A DNA stretch of 64,000 nucleotides from Bifidobacterium sp. (GTDB taxonomy: Bacteria; Actinomycetota; Actinomycetes; Actinomycetales; Bifidobacteriaceae): contig JALCCT010000009.1 in assembly GCA_022640915.1 (NCBI GenBank), positions 1-64,000 on the forward strand, in the 5' to 3' direction. Of the stretch, positions 1 through 8,247 are shown one piece after another; within the stretch, counting starts at the first letter, position 1; each line of letters opens with the position of its first letter. The notes below the pieces were generated by a model that searched no databases, was not told the origin of the DNA, and was given only the letters and a program-made list of their open reading frames with translations. Both the position numbers and the translations under genes were made by a program.

Positions 1-670
1 GCGCCTGCTTCATCAGTGCCTCGTCAACGCCGAGACGGCCTGCCGTATCGATGATCAACGTGTCGTAGAGCTTGGTCTTCGCCAGTTCGACCGAGTCGCG
101 GGCCACCTTGACCGGGTCGCCGCTCGTTGCCCCGGGAGCGGAAACCGCGTCGCCGCCGGCTGATTGGACGCCCTTTTCCGGCGCATAGACCGGCACGCCG
201 GCGCGTTCGCCGACCACTTGCAGCTGCGTCACCGCGTTCGGGCGCTGCAAATCAGCCGCCACTAGCAGCGGCGTATGCCCGGCGTCCTTAAGCCAGTAGC
301 CGAGTTTTCCAGCCAGCGTGGTCTTGCCCGCGCCCTGCAGGCCGGCGAGCATGATGATCGTCGGCGGGTTCTTGGCGAAGTTCAGCGGCCGGTCGACGCC
401 CGCGCCCAGAATCGCCGTCAGCTCCTCGTTGACGATCTGCACCACCTGCTGCGCGGGGTTGAGCGCCTGCGAGACCTCCACGCCGAGCGCGCGCTCGCGA
501 ATCTTCGCTGTGAAGGAGCGCACGACTTCCAGCGACACATCGGCGTCGAGAAGCGCACGGCGTATCTCGCGGATGGTCCCGTCGATATCCGCCTCGGAAA
601 GCTTGCCTTTGCCCCGCAAATGCTTGAAGGCATTTGAGAGCCGGTCTGTCAAAGAACTAAATGCTGCCAT
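1..670 (-). CDS. ffh: Signal recognition particle protein Ffh (5' part; continues beyond window start)
   Basis: This is the GTPase subunit of the signal recognition particle, which binds signal sequences on ribosomes and delivers them to FtsY at the membrane. The visible part, about 223 residues, holds the N-terminal helical bundle (start MAAFSSLTDRLSNAF) and most of the G domain. The P-loop GLQGAGKTT lies near residue 110 and DTAGR near residue 212. A short Gly/Ala/Ser-rich insert of about 15 residues precedes the segment DPVKVARDSV. The rest of the G domain and the methionine-rich M domain lie outside the window. The start is the ATG complementary to 668-670; no strong ribosome-binding site precedes it. 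It is divergent from the pyruvate oxidase gene. Confidence 0.95.
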   Translation of the reverse strand, partial: MAAFSSLTDRLSNAFKHLRGKGKLSEADIDGTIREIRRALLDADVSLEVVRSFTAKIRERALGVEVSQALNPAQQVVQIVNEELTAILGAGVDRPLNFAKNPPTIIMLAGLQGAGKTTLAGKLGYWLKDAGHTPLLVAADLQRPNAVTQLQVVGERAGVPVYAPEKGVQSAGGDAVSAPGATSGDPVKVARDSVELAKTKLYDTLIIDTAGRLGVDEALMKQA

Positions 671-818
671 AATGCCATTCAGTCTAACCGTTCGTAGGGA
701 GAACGTGCACACGACGACGATATGCAAATAATCGCATCAGTGTGATGAAGCTCATAGGAAAGCTTGTGGCACAGCGGAGCTGGAATGGTAACCTGACAGT
801 AAACGTGTTGCATGACGC

Positions 819-840
819 CCGCCTCAGCGATGAGAGGCGG
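819..840. other. Hairpin in the ffh/pyruvate oxidase divergent spacer
   Basis: A 7-bp perfect stem (819-825 with 834-840) with an 8-nt loop lies upstream of the pyruvate oxidase gene. It has no following T-run, so it is not an obvious terminator. It could be an operator or mRNA leader structure. The function is unknown. Confidence 0.3.
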
Positions 841-874
841 TTCGGCTGCCTGAAGACGATGGGGTCGGCTGATT

Positions 875-904
875 TTGACGCTCGTGCACGCGAACGAATA
901 ACGA
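875..904 (+). promoter_or_regulatory. Candidate promoter of the pyruvate oxidase gene
   Basis: A TTGACG hexamer (875-880) matches the sigma-70 -35 element in five of six positions. About 17-18 nt downstream is a weak -10-like ATAACG/TAACGA. It lies about 50 nt upstream of the gene start. The -35 is convincing and the -10 is poor. Confidence 0.35.
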
Positions 905-949
905 TACCCGGCTATTCGCAGCCTGCAAGGTTGCACGCAAAGGAGACTC

Positions 950-2797
950 ATGGCAAAGAATGTCATCCAGTTTGGTTTTGATGCCAAAACCGCGAACCAG
1001 CACAAAGAAGGAACCATCAAGGCCGGCGTTGCCACCGTCAAAGTCCTCGAATCCTGGGGCGTCAAGCATATCTTCGGCATTCCGGGCGGCTCGATCAACT
1101 CGCTGATGGATGCGCTCTACGTCGAGCGCGACAACATCGACTACGTCCAGGTGCGTCATGAGGAAGTCGGCGCGCTGGCCGCCTCGATGCACGCCAAGTA
1201 CACCGGCCATATCGGCGTGTGCTTCGGCTCGGCTGGCCCTGGCGGCACGCACACCCTGCAAGGGCTGTATGACGCGCGCGAAGAGCATGTTCCGCTGCTG
1301 GCGCTCATCGGCCAGTTCGGCACCGCCGGGCTCAACTGGGACACCTTCCAGGAGATGAATGAGAATCCGATTTACGCCGACGTGTCGATTTACAACCGGC
1401 AGGTATCCACCGCCGAGCAGATGCCGCATGTCATCGACGAGGCGATTCGCCAGGCCTACGCCAAAAACGGCGTCGCCGTCGTGCAGATCCCGGTCGACCT
1501 CGGCTGGGTTGATATTCCTCAGGACGGCTGGTATTCCGCCGCGCACGCGCATCGCCGCTACCCGAATCCAGTGCTGAACACTGAAGATATCGACGCCGCG
1601 GTCGAGCTGCTGAATCAGGCCGAGCGCCCGGTCATCTTTGCTGGCATCGGCACGCGCGGCAATGGGCAGGCCGTGATCGACCTGAGCCGCAAGATCAAGG
1701 CGCCGCTGGCCAACACCGGCATCAGCTTCGACAACTTCCCCTCGGATTACGAGGCGCTGCTCGGCAGTCCGAACCGCGTTTCCACCAAGCCATCGGTCGA
1801 GTGCTTCCCCGAGGCAGATACGGTGCTGTTCGTTGGCAACAACTACCCCTTCGCCGAGGTATCCAAGGTCTTCAAGAACGTCAAGAAGTTCATCCAGATC
1901 GATATTGACCCTTCCAAGCTCGGCAAGCGTCACAACGCTGATGTCGCCATTCTGGGCGATGCAGGTGATGCGCTGCGCGCGATCTACAAGAAAGTCGACG
2001 AAAAGGAAAGCACCGGCTGGTGGCGTGCGAACCTGGACAACGTCGCGAACTGGCGCGAATACGTCACCAAACTGGAGAAGAAGACCGAGGGCGACTTGCA
2101 GCTCTACCAGGTCTACGACGCCATCAACCAGGTGGCTGACGAGGACGCGATCTTCTCGATCGACGTCGGCGACGTGACCCAGACCTCGATCCGCCACCTG
2201 CATATGAACCCCAAGCAGATGTGGCGTACCTCGTCGCTCTTCGCCACGATGGGCATCGGCATTCCCGGCGCGATTTCCGCCAAGCTCGACTTCCCCGATC
2301 GTCAGGTGTGGAACCTCGCGGGCGACGGCGGCTTCAACATGACCATGCAGGATCTTGCGACGGCCGTGCAGTACAAGCTGCCAACCATCCACGTGGTCTT
2401 CAGCAACCAGCAGTTCGGCTTCATCAAAGACGAGCAGGAGGACACCAACCTCGGCTATCTCGGCGTGCATTTCATGGACATCGACTACGCCAAGCTCGCC
2501 GAAGCGATGGGTGCCGTCGGCCACACGGTCACCGAGATCAGCCAGGTGCATGACGTGTTCGCACAGGCCGTGCAAGAAGCGCGCGAGGGCAAGGTCGTAG
2601 TCATCGACGCCAAGATCAGCAACGAACGCCCGCTGCCGGCGGAAATGCTCGAACTTGAGCCGCGGCTATATTCTCAGGAGCAGATCGACGCCTTCAAAAA
2701 GCGCTACGAGGCCGATGACCTGAAGCCGCTGAGCTACTTCCTTGAGCAGGAAGGTCTCGAAGCCCGCATCGAAACCGTCGAACAGGGCGGGTTCTAG
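950..2797 (+). CDS. spxB: Pyruvate oxidase (phosphate-dependent, Lactobacillus/SpxB type)
   Basis: This ThDP- and FAD-dependent enzyme converts pyruvate, phosphate and O2 to acetyl-phosphate, CO2 and H2O2. The 615 residues match the family length of about 600. Landmarks are the catalytic Glu in VRHEEVG (about residue 71), GSAGPGGTH, IGQFGT, the ThDP/Mg motif GDGG (near 459) and the active-site segment FGFIKDEQEDTN. The last is the pattern of the Lactobacillus plantarum enzyme and separates it from acetolactate synthase, which has its own gene at 8248-10125. An AAAGGAG ribosome-binding site lies 5 nt before the ATG. Acetyl-phosphate is also the product of the bifidobacterial phosphoketolase, so the enzyme would add ATP yield in air at the cost of peroxide. 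A strong hairpin follows the gene. Confidence 0.95.
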   Translation: MAKNVIQFGFDAKTANQHKEGTIKAGVATVKVLESWGVKHIFGIPGGSINSLMDALYVERDNIDYVQVRHEEVGALAASMHAKYTGHIGVCFGSAGPGGTHTLQGLYDAREEHVPLLALIGQFGTAGLNWDTFQEMNENPIYADVSIYNRQVSTAEQMPHVIDEAIRQAYAKNGVAVVQIPVDLGWVDIPQDGWYSAAHAHRRYPNPVLNTEDIDAAVELLNQAERPVIFAGIGTRGNGQAVIDLSRKIKAPLANTGISFDNFPSDYEALLGSPNRVSTKPSVECFPEADTVLFVGNNYPFAEVSKVFKNVKKFIQIDIDPSKLGKRHNADVAILGDAGDALRAIYKKVDEKESTGWWRANLDNVANWREYVTKLEKKTEGDLQLYQVYDAINQVADEDAIFSIDVGDVTQTSIRHLHMNPKQMWRTSSLFATMGIGIPGAISAKLDFPDRQVWNLAGDGGFNMTMQDLATAVQYKLPTIHVVFSNQQFGFIKDEQEDTNLGYLGVHFMDIDYAKLAEAMGAVGHTVTEISQVHDVFAQAVQEAREGKVVVIDAKISNERPLPAEMLELEPRLYSQEQIDAFKKRYEADDLKPLSYFLEQEGLEARIETVEQGGF

Positions 2798-2822
2798 ATT
2801 TTAGCAGACTACGTATAGGACG

Positions 2823-2859
2823 AGGTGCCTGCGGTCAATCACTCTGACCGCAGGCACCT
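2823..2859 (+). terminator. Strong hairpin after pyruvate oxidase
   Basis: A perfect 15-bp stem (2823-2837 with 2845-2859) and 7-nt loop lie 25 nt after the stop codon. A short T-containing stretch (TTCGTGTTTCT) follows. It is a likely factor-independent terminator for the upstream gene, although the T-tract is imperfect. Confidence 0.75.
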
Positions 2860-2875
2860 TCGTGTTTCTGCGACT

Positions 2876-2916
2876 ATGGTGTCGCTGCTGCCGCTAAGTG
2901 CCCGCAGCGACACCAT
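2876..2916 (-). terminator. Second hairpin, probable cysS terminator
   Basis: A 13-bp perfect stem (2876-2888 with 2904-2916) and 15-nt loop lie just beyond the cysS stop codon. It separates the converging pyruvate oxidase and cysS transcripts. No clear T-tract follows on either strand. Confidence 0.55.
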
Positions 2917-2934
2917 CAGCAGCGACATCTGATG

Positions 2935-4650
2935 TTATGCCAGACTCCATGTGGAACCATTCGGGCTGTCTTCGATGGCGACTCCGGCGGCGTTCAGGGC
3001 ATCGCGGATTGCATCGGCTTTGGCGAAGTCCTTGGCTTTGCGGGCTTGGGCGCGGGCGTCGAGCTGCTGTGCGATCAAGGCATCCAGAACGTCGTGTTCG
3101 GGGGTTCCGGCTCCGGCAGCGGCCGACCCGCTGCCCGCGTATCCAGCCCATGGTTCGGCCATCGGGTCGAGGCCGAGCGTGTCGAGCATAGCCCGCACCG
3201 AAAGCAGTGTGTTTCGAAGCAAATCGGTGGTTGTGCCGCCAGTGGAAGGTTGCGTGCCAGCCGCCAACTGAGCCAGCAGCGTGTTGCCGCTGCGGATCGA
3301 GGTGAAGATCGCGGCGACTGCGCCCGAAACGTTGATGTCGTCGTTCATGGCAGTGACGAAATCGGCTGGTAGGTCGTCGGCCGAAACAGCTATGACTTCC
3401 TCGCGCGAGGGCTGCCCGTTATGAGTCGAAGCGTTGTTGCTCAGAGCGTCGTCAACCAGCGCAGCGCCGGCACGCTCGATGAAATTGCTGATGCGCTCGA
3501 AGGCCGAACGAGCCTCTGCAAGCGTCTGATCCGACCATTCGAGCATCGATCGGTATTGCACGGAACCCAGCGCATAGCGCACAACCCACGGCGAATCCTG
3601 CGCCAGCACTGCCGGCACCGACAGGCCGTTGCCCAGGGACTTCGACATCTTCTCGCCCTTGGCGGTCACCCACGCCGAATGCATCCAACGGGCCGCTGAA
3701 TTCCAGCCAGCGGCCTTGGTCTGCGCCATCTCGTTCTCGTGATGGGGGAAGCGTAGGTCCAGCCCGCCGCCGTGGATATCGAACATACGCCCAAGGTAGC
3801 GATGGCTCATCGCGGAGCATTCGATATGCCAGCCGGGGCGGCCGGTGCCGAACGGTGTCGCCCAACGCGCAGTCGGCGGATCGCTGGGTTTTGGTGCTTT
3901 CCACAGCGCGAAATCGCGCACGTCATGCTTGTCAGGTGAAGCGTCGGCCGGGTCAACGGGATTGTATGTGTCGTTTCCTGTCGCGTCCACGCTCGGCCCC
4001 ATGCGGTCGGCGACCGCAGCGGCTTCGTCAACCTCGTTAGCAGCGCCCGTAGCTGTACCGGCGCCCTCGGCCGTGCCTGTGTCCACGCCACTTGACTGCT
4101 TTTGATGCGTCAACTCGCCATACTGTGGCCAGCTCGCCACATCGAAGTACACGCTGCCAGTCGGCTTGCCATGCTCGTCGCGTATCACATAGGCGTGGCC
4201 ATTATCAATAATGCGTCCGATGAGTTCGACCATGTCGGTGATATGCCCAGTAGCGCGTGGCTCATAGGCGGGAGGCAGCACGCCAAGCGCATCATAGGCC
4301 TTGGTGAACTCGCGCTCGTACAAGTACGCCCGCTCCCACCACTGCTGGCCGGCGGCGGCGGCCTTGTCGAGGATCTTGTCGTCGATATCGGTCACATTGC
4401 GCACGAACGTGACTTGGTATCCTAGCCGCGACAGCCAGCGGCGCACGATATCGAAGGCGACCGCTGCGCGAACATGTCCGATATGCGGCGAACTTTGCAC
4501 CGTCGCTCCGCATACGTAGATGCCGACCTTGCCGGGCACGATCGGCACGAACGGTGACACCGCGTGCGAGGCGGTGTCGTACAGCCGCAGTTCGCAGGCC
4601 GCATGGGTCTGCAAACTGTTGGAATCGAGCGGTTTTTCGGCATCAATCAT
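2935..4650 (-). CDS. cysS: Cysteinyl-tRNA synthetase
   Basis: This class I aminoacyl-tRNA synthetase charges tRNA-Cys. The protein has 571 residues from the ATG complementary to 4648-4650, which follows a CAGAGG ribosome-binding site. The reading frame stays open further upstream, but that part has no family similarity. The HIGH motif is at residues 56-59, the first zinc-ligand segment is YVCGATVQ, and the second signature KMSKS is near 333-337. A Gly/Ala/Asp-rich insert at about residues 180-245 (from THQKQSSG to DKHDVRDF) lengthens it beyond the usual 460-500 residues; such inserts occur in bifidobacterial CysS. The C-terminus carries the anticodon-binding region. Confidence 0.97.
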   Translation of the reverse strand: MIDAEKPLDSNSLQTHAACELRLYDTASHAVSPFVPIVPGKVGIYVCGATVQSSPHIGHVRAAVAFDIVRRWLSRLGYQVTFVRNVTDIDDKILDKAAAAGQQWWERAYLYEREFTKAYDALGVLPPAYEPRATGHITDMVELIGRIIDNGHAYVIRDEHGKPTGSVYFDVASWPQYGELTHQKQSSGVDTGTAEGAGTATGAANEVDEAAAVADRMGPSVDATGNDTYNPVDPADASPDKHDVRDFALWKAPKPSDPPTARWATPFGTGRPGWHIECSAMSHRYLGRMFDIHGGGLDLRFPHHENEMAQTKAAGWNSAARWMHSAWVTAKGEKMSKSLGNGLSVPAVLAQDSPWVVRYALGSVQYRSMLEWSDQTLAEARSAFERISNFIERAGAALVDDALSNNASTHNGQPSREEVIAVSADDLPADFVTAMNDDINVSGAVAAIFTSIRSGNTLLAQLAAGTQPSTGGTTTDLLRNTLLSVRAMLDTLGLDPMAEPWAGYAGSGSAAAGAGTPEHDVLDALIAQQLDARAQARKAKDFAKADAIRDALNAAGVAIEDSPNGSTWSLA

Positions 4651-4729
4651 GCCTCTGAGGGTATTCGAATTCCCAGACAACCGGTCACAGCTGAAATGCC
4701 GTTTACAGGGGCAATGCCACAATAGAACC

Positions 4730-5452
4730 ATGACTTCACCGCAAGTGCTTATTGTGCAGCATGTCCCGTGGGAGAGACCGGGGCGCATACTCGACAATCT
4801 CGAGGACCTGGGCATAGCTACTCGGATTGTGAACATCGCAGGGGAGAAAAAGGCGAAGCTGCCGGATTTCGACGAGCTCGCCGGGGTAGTCATCATGGGT
4901 GGGCCGATGGACGCCACAGATTTCGAACACTATCCCGGGCTCAAAAGCGAGGTAAAGCTCGTGCGCGCGGCGATCAGCGTCGGCAAGCCGGTTCTGGGCA
5001 TCTGCTTGGGCCATCAGATCATCGCCATTGCGCTTGGGGCGAAGCTGAGCAGGGGAGCTACTCGCGAAATCGGGTTTGCACCGATCAAAAGCGTTGCCAC
5101 ACACGATTATTTTTCGATGTGGAACAAGCAACTCAACGTGCTGCACTGGCATAGTGATGCGGTGACGGTGCCTGAGGGAGGGGCGCTGCTGGCCAAATCG
5201 CAGGAGACAAACAACCAGGCCTTCAGATTCGGTTCGGCGCTGGGATTGCAGTTCCATCTCGAAGTCACCAAGCCGCTGCTGGACGAATGGCTAAGCGTGC
5301 CTTCGATGACAGAAGAACTCAAAAAGTCGCAAATCGCCAAGATCCGGGACGATTTCGACAAGTACGATCCACAGCTTCAGCCGCTTGCCGAACAAGTCTT
5401 CTCTGGTTTCGCGGCGAGATGCAGTACATACGCGCGCTCGCTTGCAGCATAG
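4730..5452 (+). CDS. Class I glutamine amidotransferase (GMP-synthase-like)
   Basis: This 240-residue protein is a stand-alone class I glutamine amidotransferase, which hydrolyses glutamine to ammonia. The catalytic Cys is in GICLGHQ (about residue 92). The His and Glu of the triad are in LQFHLEV (about 176 and 178), and the oxyanion-hole segment is VVIMGGPMD. No synthetase domain follows, so it is not GuaA. It resembles the YfeJ/GuaA-like single-domain group, whose substrates are mostly unknown. The ATG at 4730 was chosen because the family alignment begins there (MTSPQVLIVQHVPWE). The start is divergent from cysS, 79 nt away, so the promoters probably overlap. The actual acceptor cannot be told from sequence. 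Confidence 0.85.
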   Translation: MTSPQVLIVQHVPWERPGRILDNLEDLGIATRIVNIAGEKKAKLPDFDELAGVVIMGGPMDATDFEHYPGLKSEVKLVRAAISVGKPVLGICLGHQIIAIALGAKLSRGATREIGFAPIKSVATHDYFSMWNKQLNVLHWHSDAVTVPEGGALLAKSQETNNQAFRFGSALGLQFHLEVTKPLLDEWLSVPSMTEELKKSQIAKIRDDFDKYDPQLQPLAEQVFSGFAARCSTYARSLAA

Positions 5453-5504
5453 GGGCTACGGCAGGGTAACGGCGCCTTGTGTGGCCGGTGCCTATGGCTG
5501 GCAG

Positions 5505-5510
5505 TATACT
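5505..5510 (+). promoter_or_regulatory. Candidate -10 element close to the ABC-F start
   Basis: TATACT lies 10 nt before the ATG at 5521, which would place transcription start about 4 nt before the start codon. There is no good -35 at 17 nt and only a weak AAGAAG before the ATG. The arrangement suggests a leaderless or very short-leader mRNA. Confidence 0.35.
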
Positions 5511-5520
5511 AAGAAGCCTT

Positions 5521-7626
5521 ATGCCTACGTATGACTTGGGATTAGAGCATGTTTCGCTCAGCTTCGCCACCAAAACCGTATTCGCCGACGTGACCCAAGG
5601 TGTGTTCGAGGGCGATCGTATCGGTATCGTCGGGCGCAATGGCGACGGCAAATCCACGCTGCTGCGACTGCTGGACGGCGCTCAGGAGCCGGATTCTGGG
5701 CGTGTCACGCGGCGCAACGGGCTGACCTTCGGTATGCTCGACCAGCGCGATCCGCTCGACGACAATGCCACGCTGCGGCAGGCCGCGCTCGAAAACCGCG
5801 AAGACTACGAATGGGCCGCTGACTCGCGCTCGCGCGAGATCGTCGAGGCGCTGCTGGGCGGGATGAGTCTGGATGCGACGATCGGGACGCTGTCGGGCGG
5901 CCAACGCCGCCGTGCCGACTTGGCCCGGCTGTTGCTGCGCGACTGGGATATCCTAGCGCTTGACGAACCGACGAATCACTTGGATATCGTGACGATCCAC
6001 TGGCTTGCTGAGCATCTACGCCAGCGCTGGTCTGCGGGCCAAGGCGCGCTGCTGCTGGTGACGCATGACCGCTGGTTCCTCGATGAGGTGTGCGAATCCA
6101 TGTGGGAGGTGCACGACGGCGTCATCGACCCGTTCGAGGGCGGCTACAGCGCCTATATGCTGCAGCGCGTCGAACGCGACCGACAGGCCGGTGCGCGCGA
6201 AGAGCACCGTCGCAATCTGGCGCGCAAAGAGCTTGCGTGGCTCTCGCGCGGAGCCCGCGCCCGCGCCACTAAACAGAAGTTCCATGTCAAGCAGGCGAAC
6301 GCGCTGATCGCCGACGTGCCGCCGATGCGCAATACCTTGCAGCTCAAGCAGATGGCCACGTCACGTTTGGGCAAGCAGGTCGTGGATCTGCTTGATGTGA
6401 CGCAGATCTTCCAGAATCGTGCGCAGGGGAGCGCGGCTTCGACATCGGGTTCCAGCGCGGACATGAGTCTGGACGCTGCCCCGGCGCAGCTGGATATTGT
6501 GCCTGCCTTATACTCCGAGCCGGTGCTCACCGGCTCTCTTGATTTGGACGTTGACGGTGCCGACGATCCTCGTCTGACGGATGCCAGGGGCGCACTCGCC
6601 GTTGCCGGTGACGATGCAGATGACGGCGCTACTGACGACGGCAGCGGCTCGGATATCACTTCAGCGGCCCGCCGTGTGCGCGTCAGCGGCCGCATGATTC
6701 TCGACAACGTGACCTGGCTGATAGGCCCAGGAGACCGCTTTGGCATCGTGGGGGCGAATGGCGCGGGCAAATCGACGTTGCTCAGCATCATCGACGGCAC
6801 GCTAACCCCGACCGCCGGGCGGGTGAACATCGGCAAAACCGTGAAATTCGCGGTGCTTACACAGCGGTTGGACGAGCTTGAGAAGCTCAACGCTTACAAG
6901 GTCAAAGAGGTGCTCAGCCGCTACAAGCCCAGCTACATCGTCGACGGCAAGGAAGTTACGCCGGGGCAGCTCATGGAGCGGCTCGGCTTCGAATCGGCGC
7001 AACTCATGACGCCGATCGGCGACTTATCCGGCGGCCAGAAGCGGCGCATGCAATTGTTGCTGATTCTGCTGGATGAGCCGAATGTGCTCATCATGGACGA
7101 GCCGGGCAATGACTTAGACACGGACATGCTCGCCGTAATGGAGGATTTGCTCGACACCTGGCCTGGCACGTTGATCGTGGTTTCGCACGACCGCTACCTG
7201 CTTGAGCGCGTCACTGACCAGCAGTTCGCGCTTATCGGCGGCAAAGTGCGTCATCTGCCCGGCGGCGTGGACGATTATCTTGCGATGATCGAGGCGGCGC
7301 AGTCGAATTCTGGCGCAAACGGCTCTGCTGCCCGTCAATCATCCAAGGGTGCAGGAGCCGGCGGCACTGCAGACGTTAAAGACGATAAAGACGACGAGAA
7401 GCTCACCGGCAAGGCGTTCCACGATGTAACCAAGCGCATCTCAGCCATCGAGCGACGGCTGGCTAAACTCGAAAAAGGCAAAGCCGATATCGAACAACGC
7501 ATGGCCATGCACGATCCCAGCGATTTCCAAGGGCTCAATGCGCTCAACCAGGAACTGAACGGCGTGCAGGGCGAAAAAGAATCATTGGAGGCCGAATGGA
7601 TGGAGCTCTCCGAACAGATCGAGTAG
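5521..7626 (+). CDS. ABC-F family ATPase (ribosome-associated type)
   Basis: This soluble protein of 701 residues has two ABC ATPase domains and no membrane part, as in the EttA/Uup/antibiotic-resistance ABC-F group that binds the ribosomal E site. The Walker A motifs are GRNGDGKST (38-46) and GANGAGKST (about 411-419). The signatures are LSGGQRRR and LSGGQKRR, and the Walker B segments are ILALDEPTNHLD and VLIMDEPGNDLD; the second has Gly-Asn in place of Thr-Asn. The linker, or P-site tRNA-interaction motif, is followed by an acidic, Ala/Asp-rich insert of about 80 residues (about 305-385). A charged C-terminal coiled coil covers about 635-701. Whether it is housekeeping or confers drug tolerance cannot be decided from sequence. 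Confidence 0.9.
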   Translation: MPTYDLGLEHVSLSFATKTVFADVTQGVFEGDRIGIVGRNGDGKSTLLRLLDGAQEPDSGRVTRRNGLTFGMLDQRDPLDDNATLRQAALENREDYEWAADSRSREIVEALLGGMSLDATIGTLSGGQRRRADLARLLLRDWDILALDEPTNHLDIVTIHWLAEHLRQRWSAGQGALLLVTHDRWFLDEVCESMWEVHDGVIDPFEGGYSAYMLQRVERDRQAGAREEHRRNLARKELAWLSRGARARATKQKFHVKQANALIADVPPMRNTLQLKQMATSRLGKQVVDLLDVTQIFQNRAQGSAASTSGSSADMSLDAAPAQLDIVPALYSEPVLTGSLDLDVDGADDPRLTDARGALAVAGDDADDGATDDGSGSDITSAARRVRVSGRMILDNVTWLIGPGDRFGIVGANGAGKSTLLSIIDGTLTPTAGRVNIGKTVKFAVLTQRLDELEKLNAYKVKEVLSRYKPSYIVDGKEVTPGQLMERLGFESAQLMTPIGDLSGGQKRRMQLLLILLDEPNVLIMDEPGNDLDTDMLAVMEDLLDTWPGTLIVVSHDRYLLERVTDQQFALIGGKVRHLPGGVDDYLAMIEAAQSNSGANGSAARQSSKGAGAGGTADVKDDKDDEKLTGKAFHDVTKRISAIERRLAKLEKGKADIEQRMAMHDPSDFQGLNALNQELNGVQGEKESLEAEWMELSEQIE

Positions 7627-7631
7627 CGAGC

Positions 7632-7667
7632 GGCTCACTTGTTCGCTTCATCTGAAAAGTGTGAGCC
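7632..7667. terminator. Weak hairpin between convergent ABC-F gene and ilvN
   Basis: A 7-bp stem (7632-7638 with 7661-7667) with a 22-nt loop spans the spacer between the two converging genes. No T-tract follows. It may end one or both transcripts, at low confidence. Confidence 0.3.
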
Positions 7668-7674
7668 ATGCGAA

Positions 7675-8229
7675 TTATCGTCCGGTGATCTCCGAGCCGA
7701 TGACCTTCTCGCTCAGCGCGCGCGGGCCGCGCGTCACAGCCACAGCACCCGAACGGACGAGTTCGATGACGCCGTACTGGCCCAAAAGGCCGAGCAATGC
7801 ATCGATCTTACCTTCAGCGCCGGTTGCTTCGATGGTGAGCGATTCGGTATGCACATCGACCACGCGCACGCGGAAGAGCCGCACAATCTCGAGTACGTCG
7901 GAGCGGCTCGACTCGTCGGCGGCCACTTTGATCAGCACCAGTTCGCGTTCGACGGTGGTATCTGAATCAAGATCGACAATCTTGAGTACATGCAGCAGCT
8001 TATTGAGCTGCTTGATGATCTGCTCAAGCGGCACGGCTTCCACATCTGCGGTGACCGTGAGCCGGGAGATGTCCGGGCGCTCGGTGGGGGAGACTGACAG
8101 CGAGTTGATGTTGAAGGACCGGCGGGCGAACAGGCCGGCGATGCGGGCGAGCACGCCCGGCCGATTTTCCACCAGCACCGAAAGCGTGTGGCGCTGCGAA
8201 CCAGGCTGCGAAGCGGGATAATTAGCCAT
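7675..8229 (-). CDS. ilvN: Acetolactate synthase small (regulatory) subunit
   Basis: This 184-residue regulatory subunit activates the catalytic subunit IlvB and gives feedback inhibition by branched-chain amino acids. An N-terminal ACT domain (from HTLSVLVENRPGVLARI, about residues 14-90) is followed by the second ACT-like domain (LVLIKV, about 105-170), the usual two-domain layout and length. It lies 18 nt downstream of ilvB on the same strand, so the pair is surely co-transcribed. A purine-rich stretch in that spacer supplies the ribosome-binding site. Confidence 0.97.
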   Translation of the reverse strand: MANYPASQPGSQRHTLSVLVENRPGVLARIAGLFARRSFNINSLSVSPTERPDISRLTVTADVEAVPLEQIIKQLNKLLHVLKIVDLDSDTTVERELVLIKVAADESSRSDVLEIVRLFRVRVVDVHTESLTIEATGAEGKIDALLGLLGQYGVIELVRSGAVAVTRGPRALSEKVIGSEITGR

Positions 8230-8247
8230 ACTGAAGCTCCTTGTCGC

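Noticed and set aside
824..2575. A 583-codon open frame antisense to the pyruvate oxidase gene
   Set aside because: It is the mirror of a GC-rich gene; it is rich in His, Arg and Val with no family signature, and the plus-strand gene is unmistakable.
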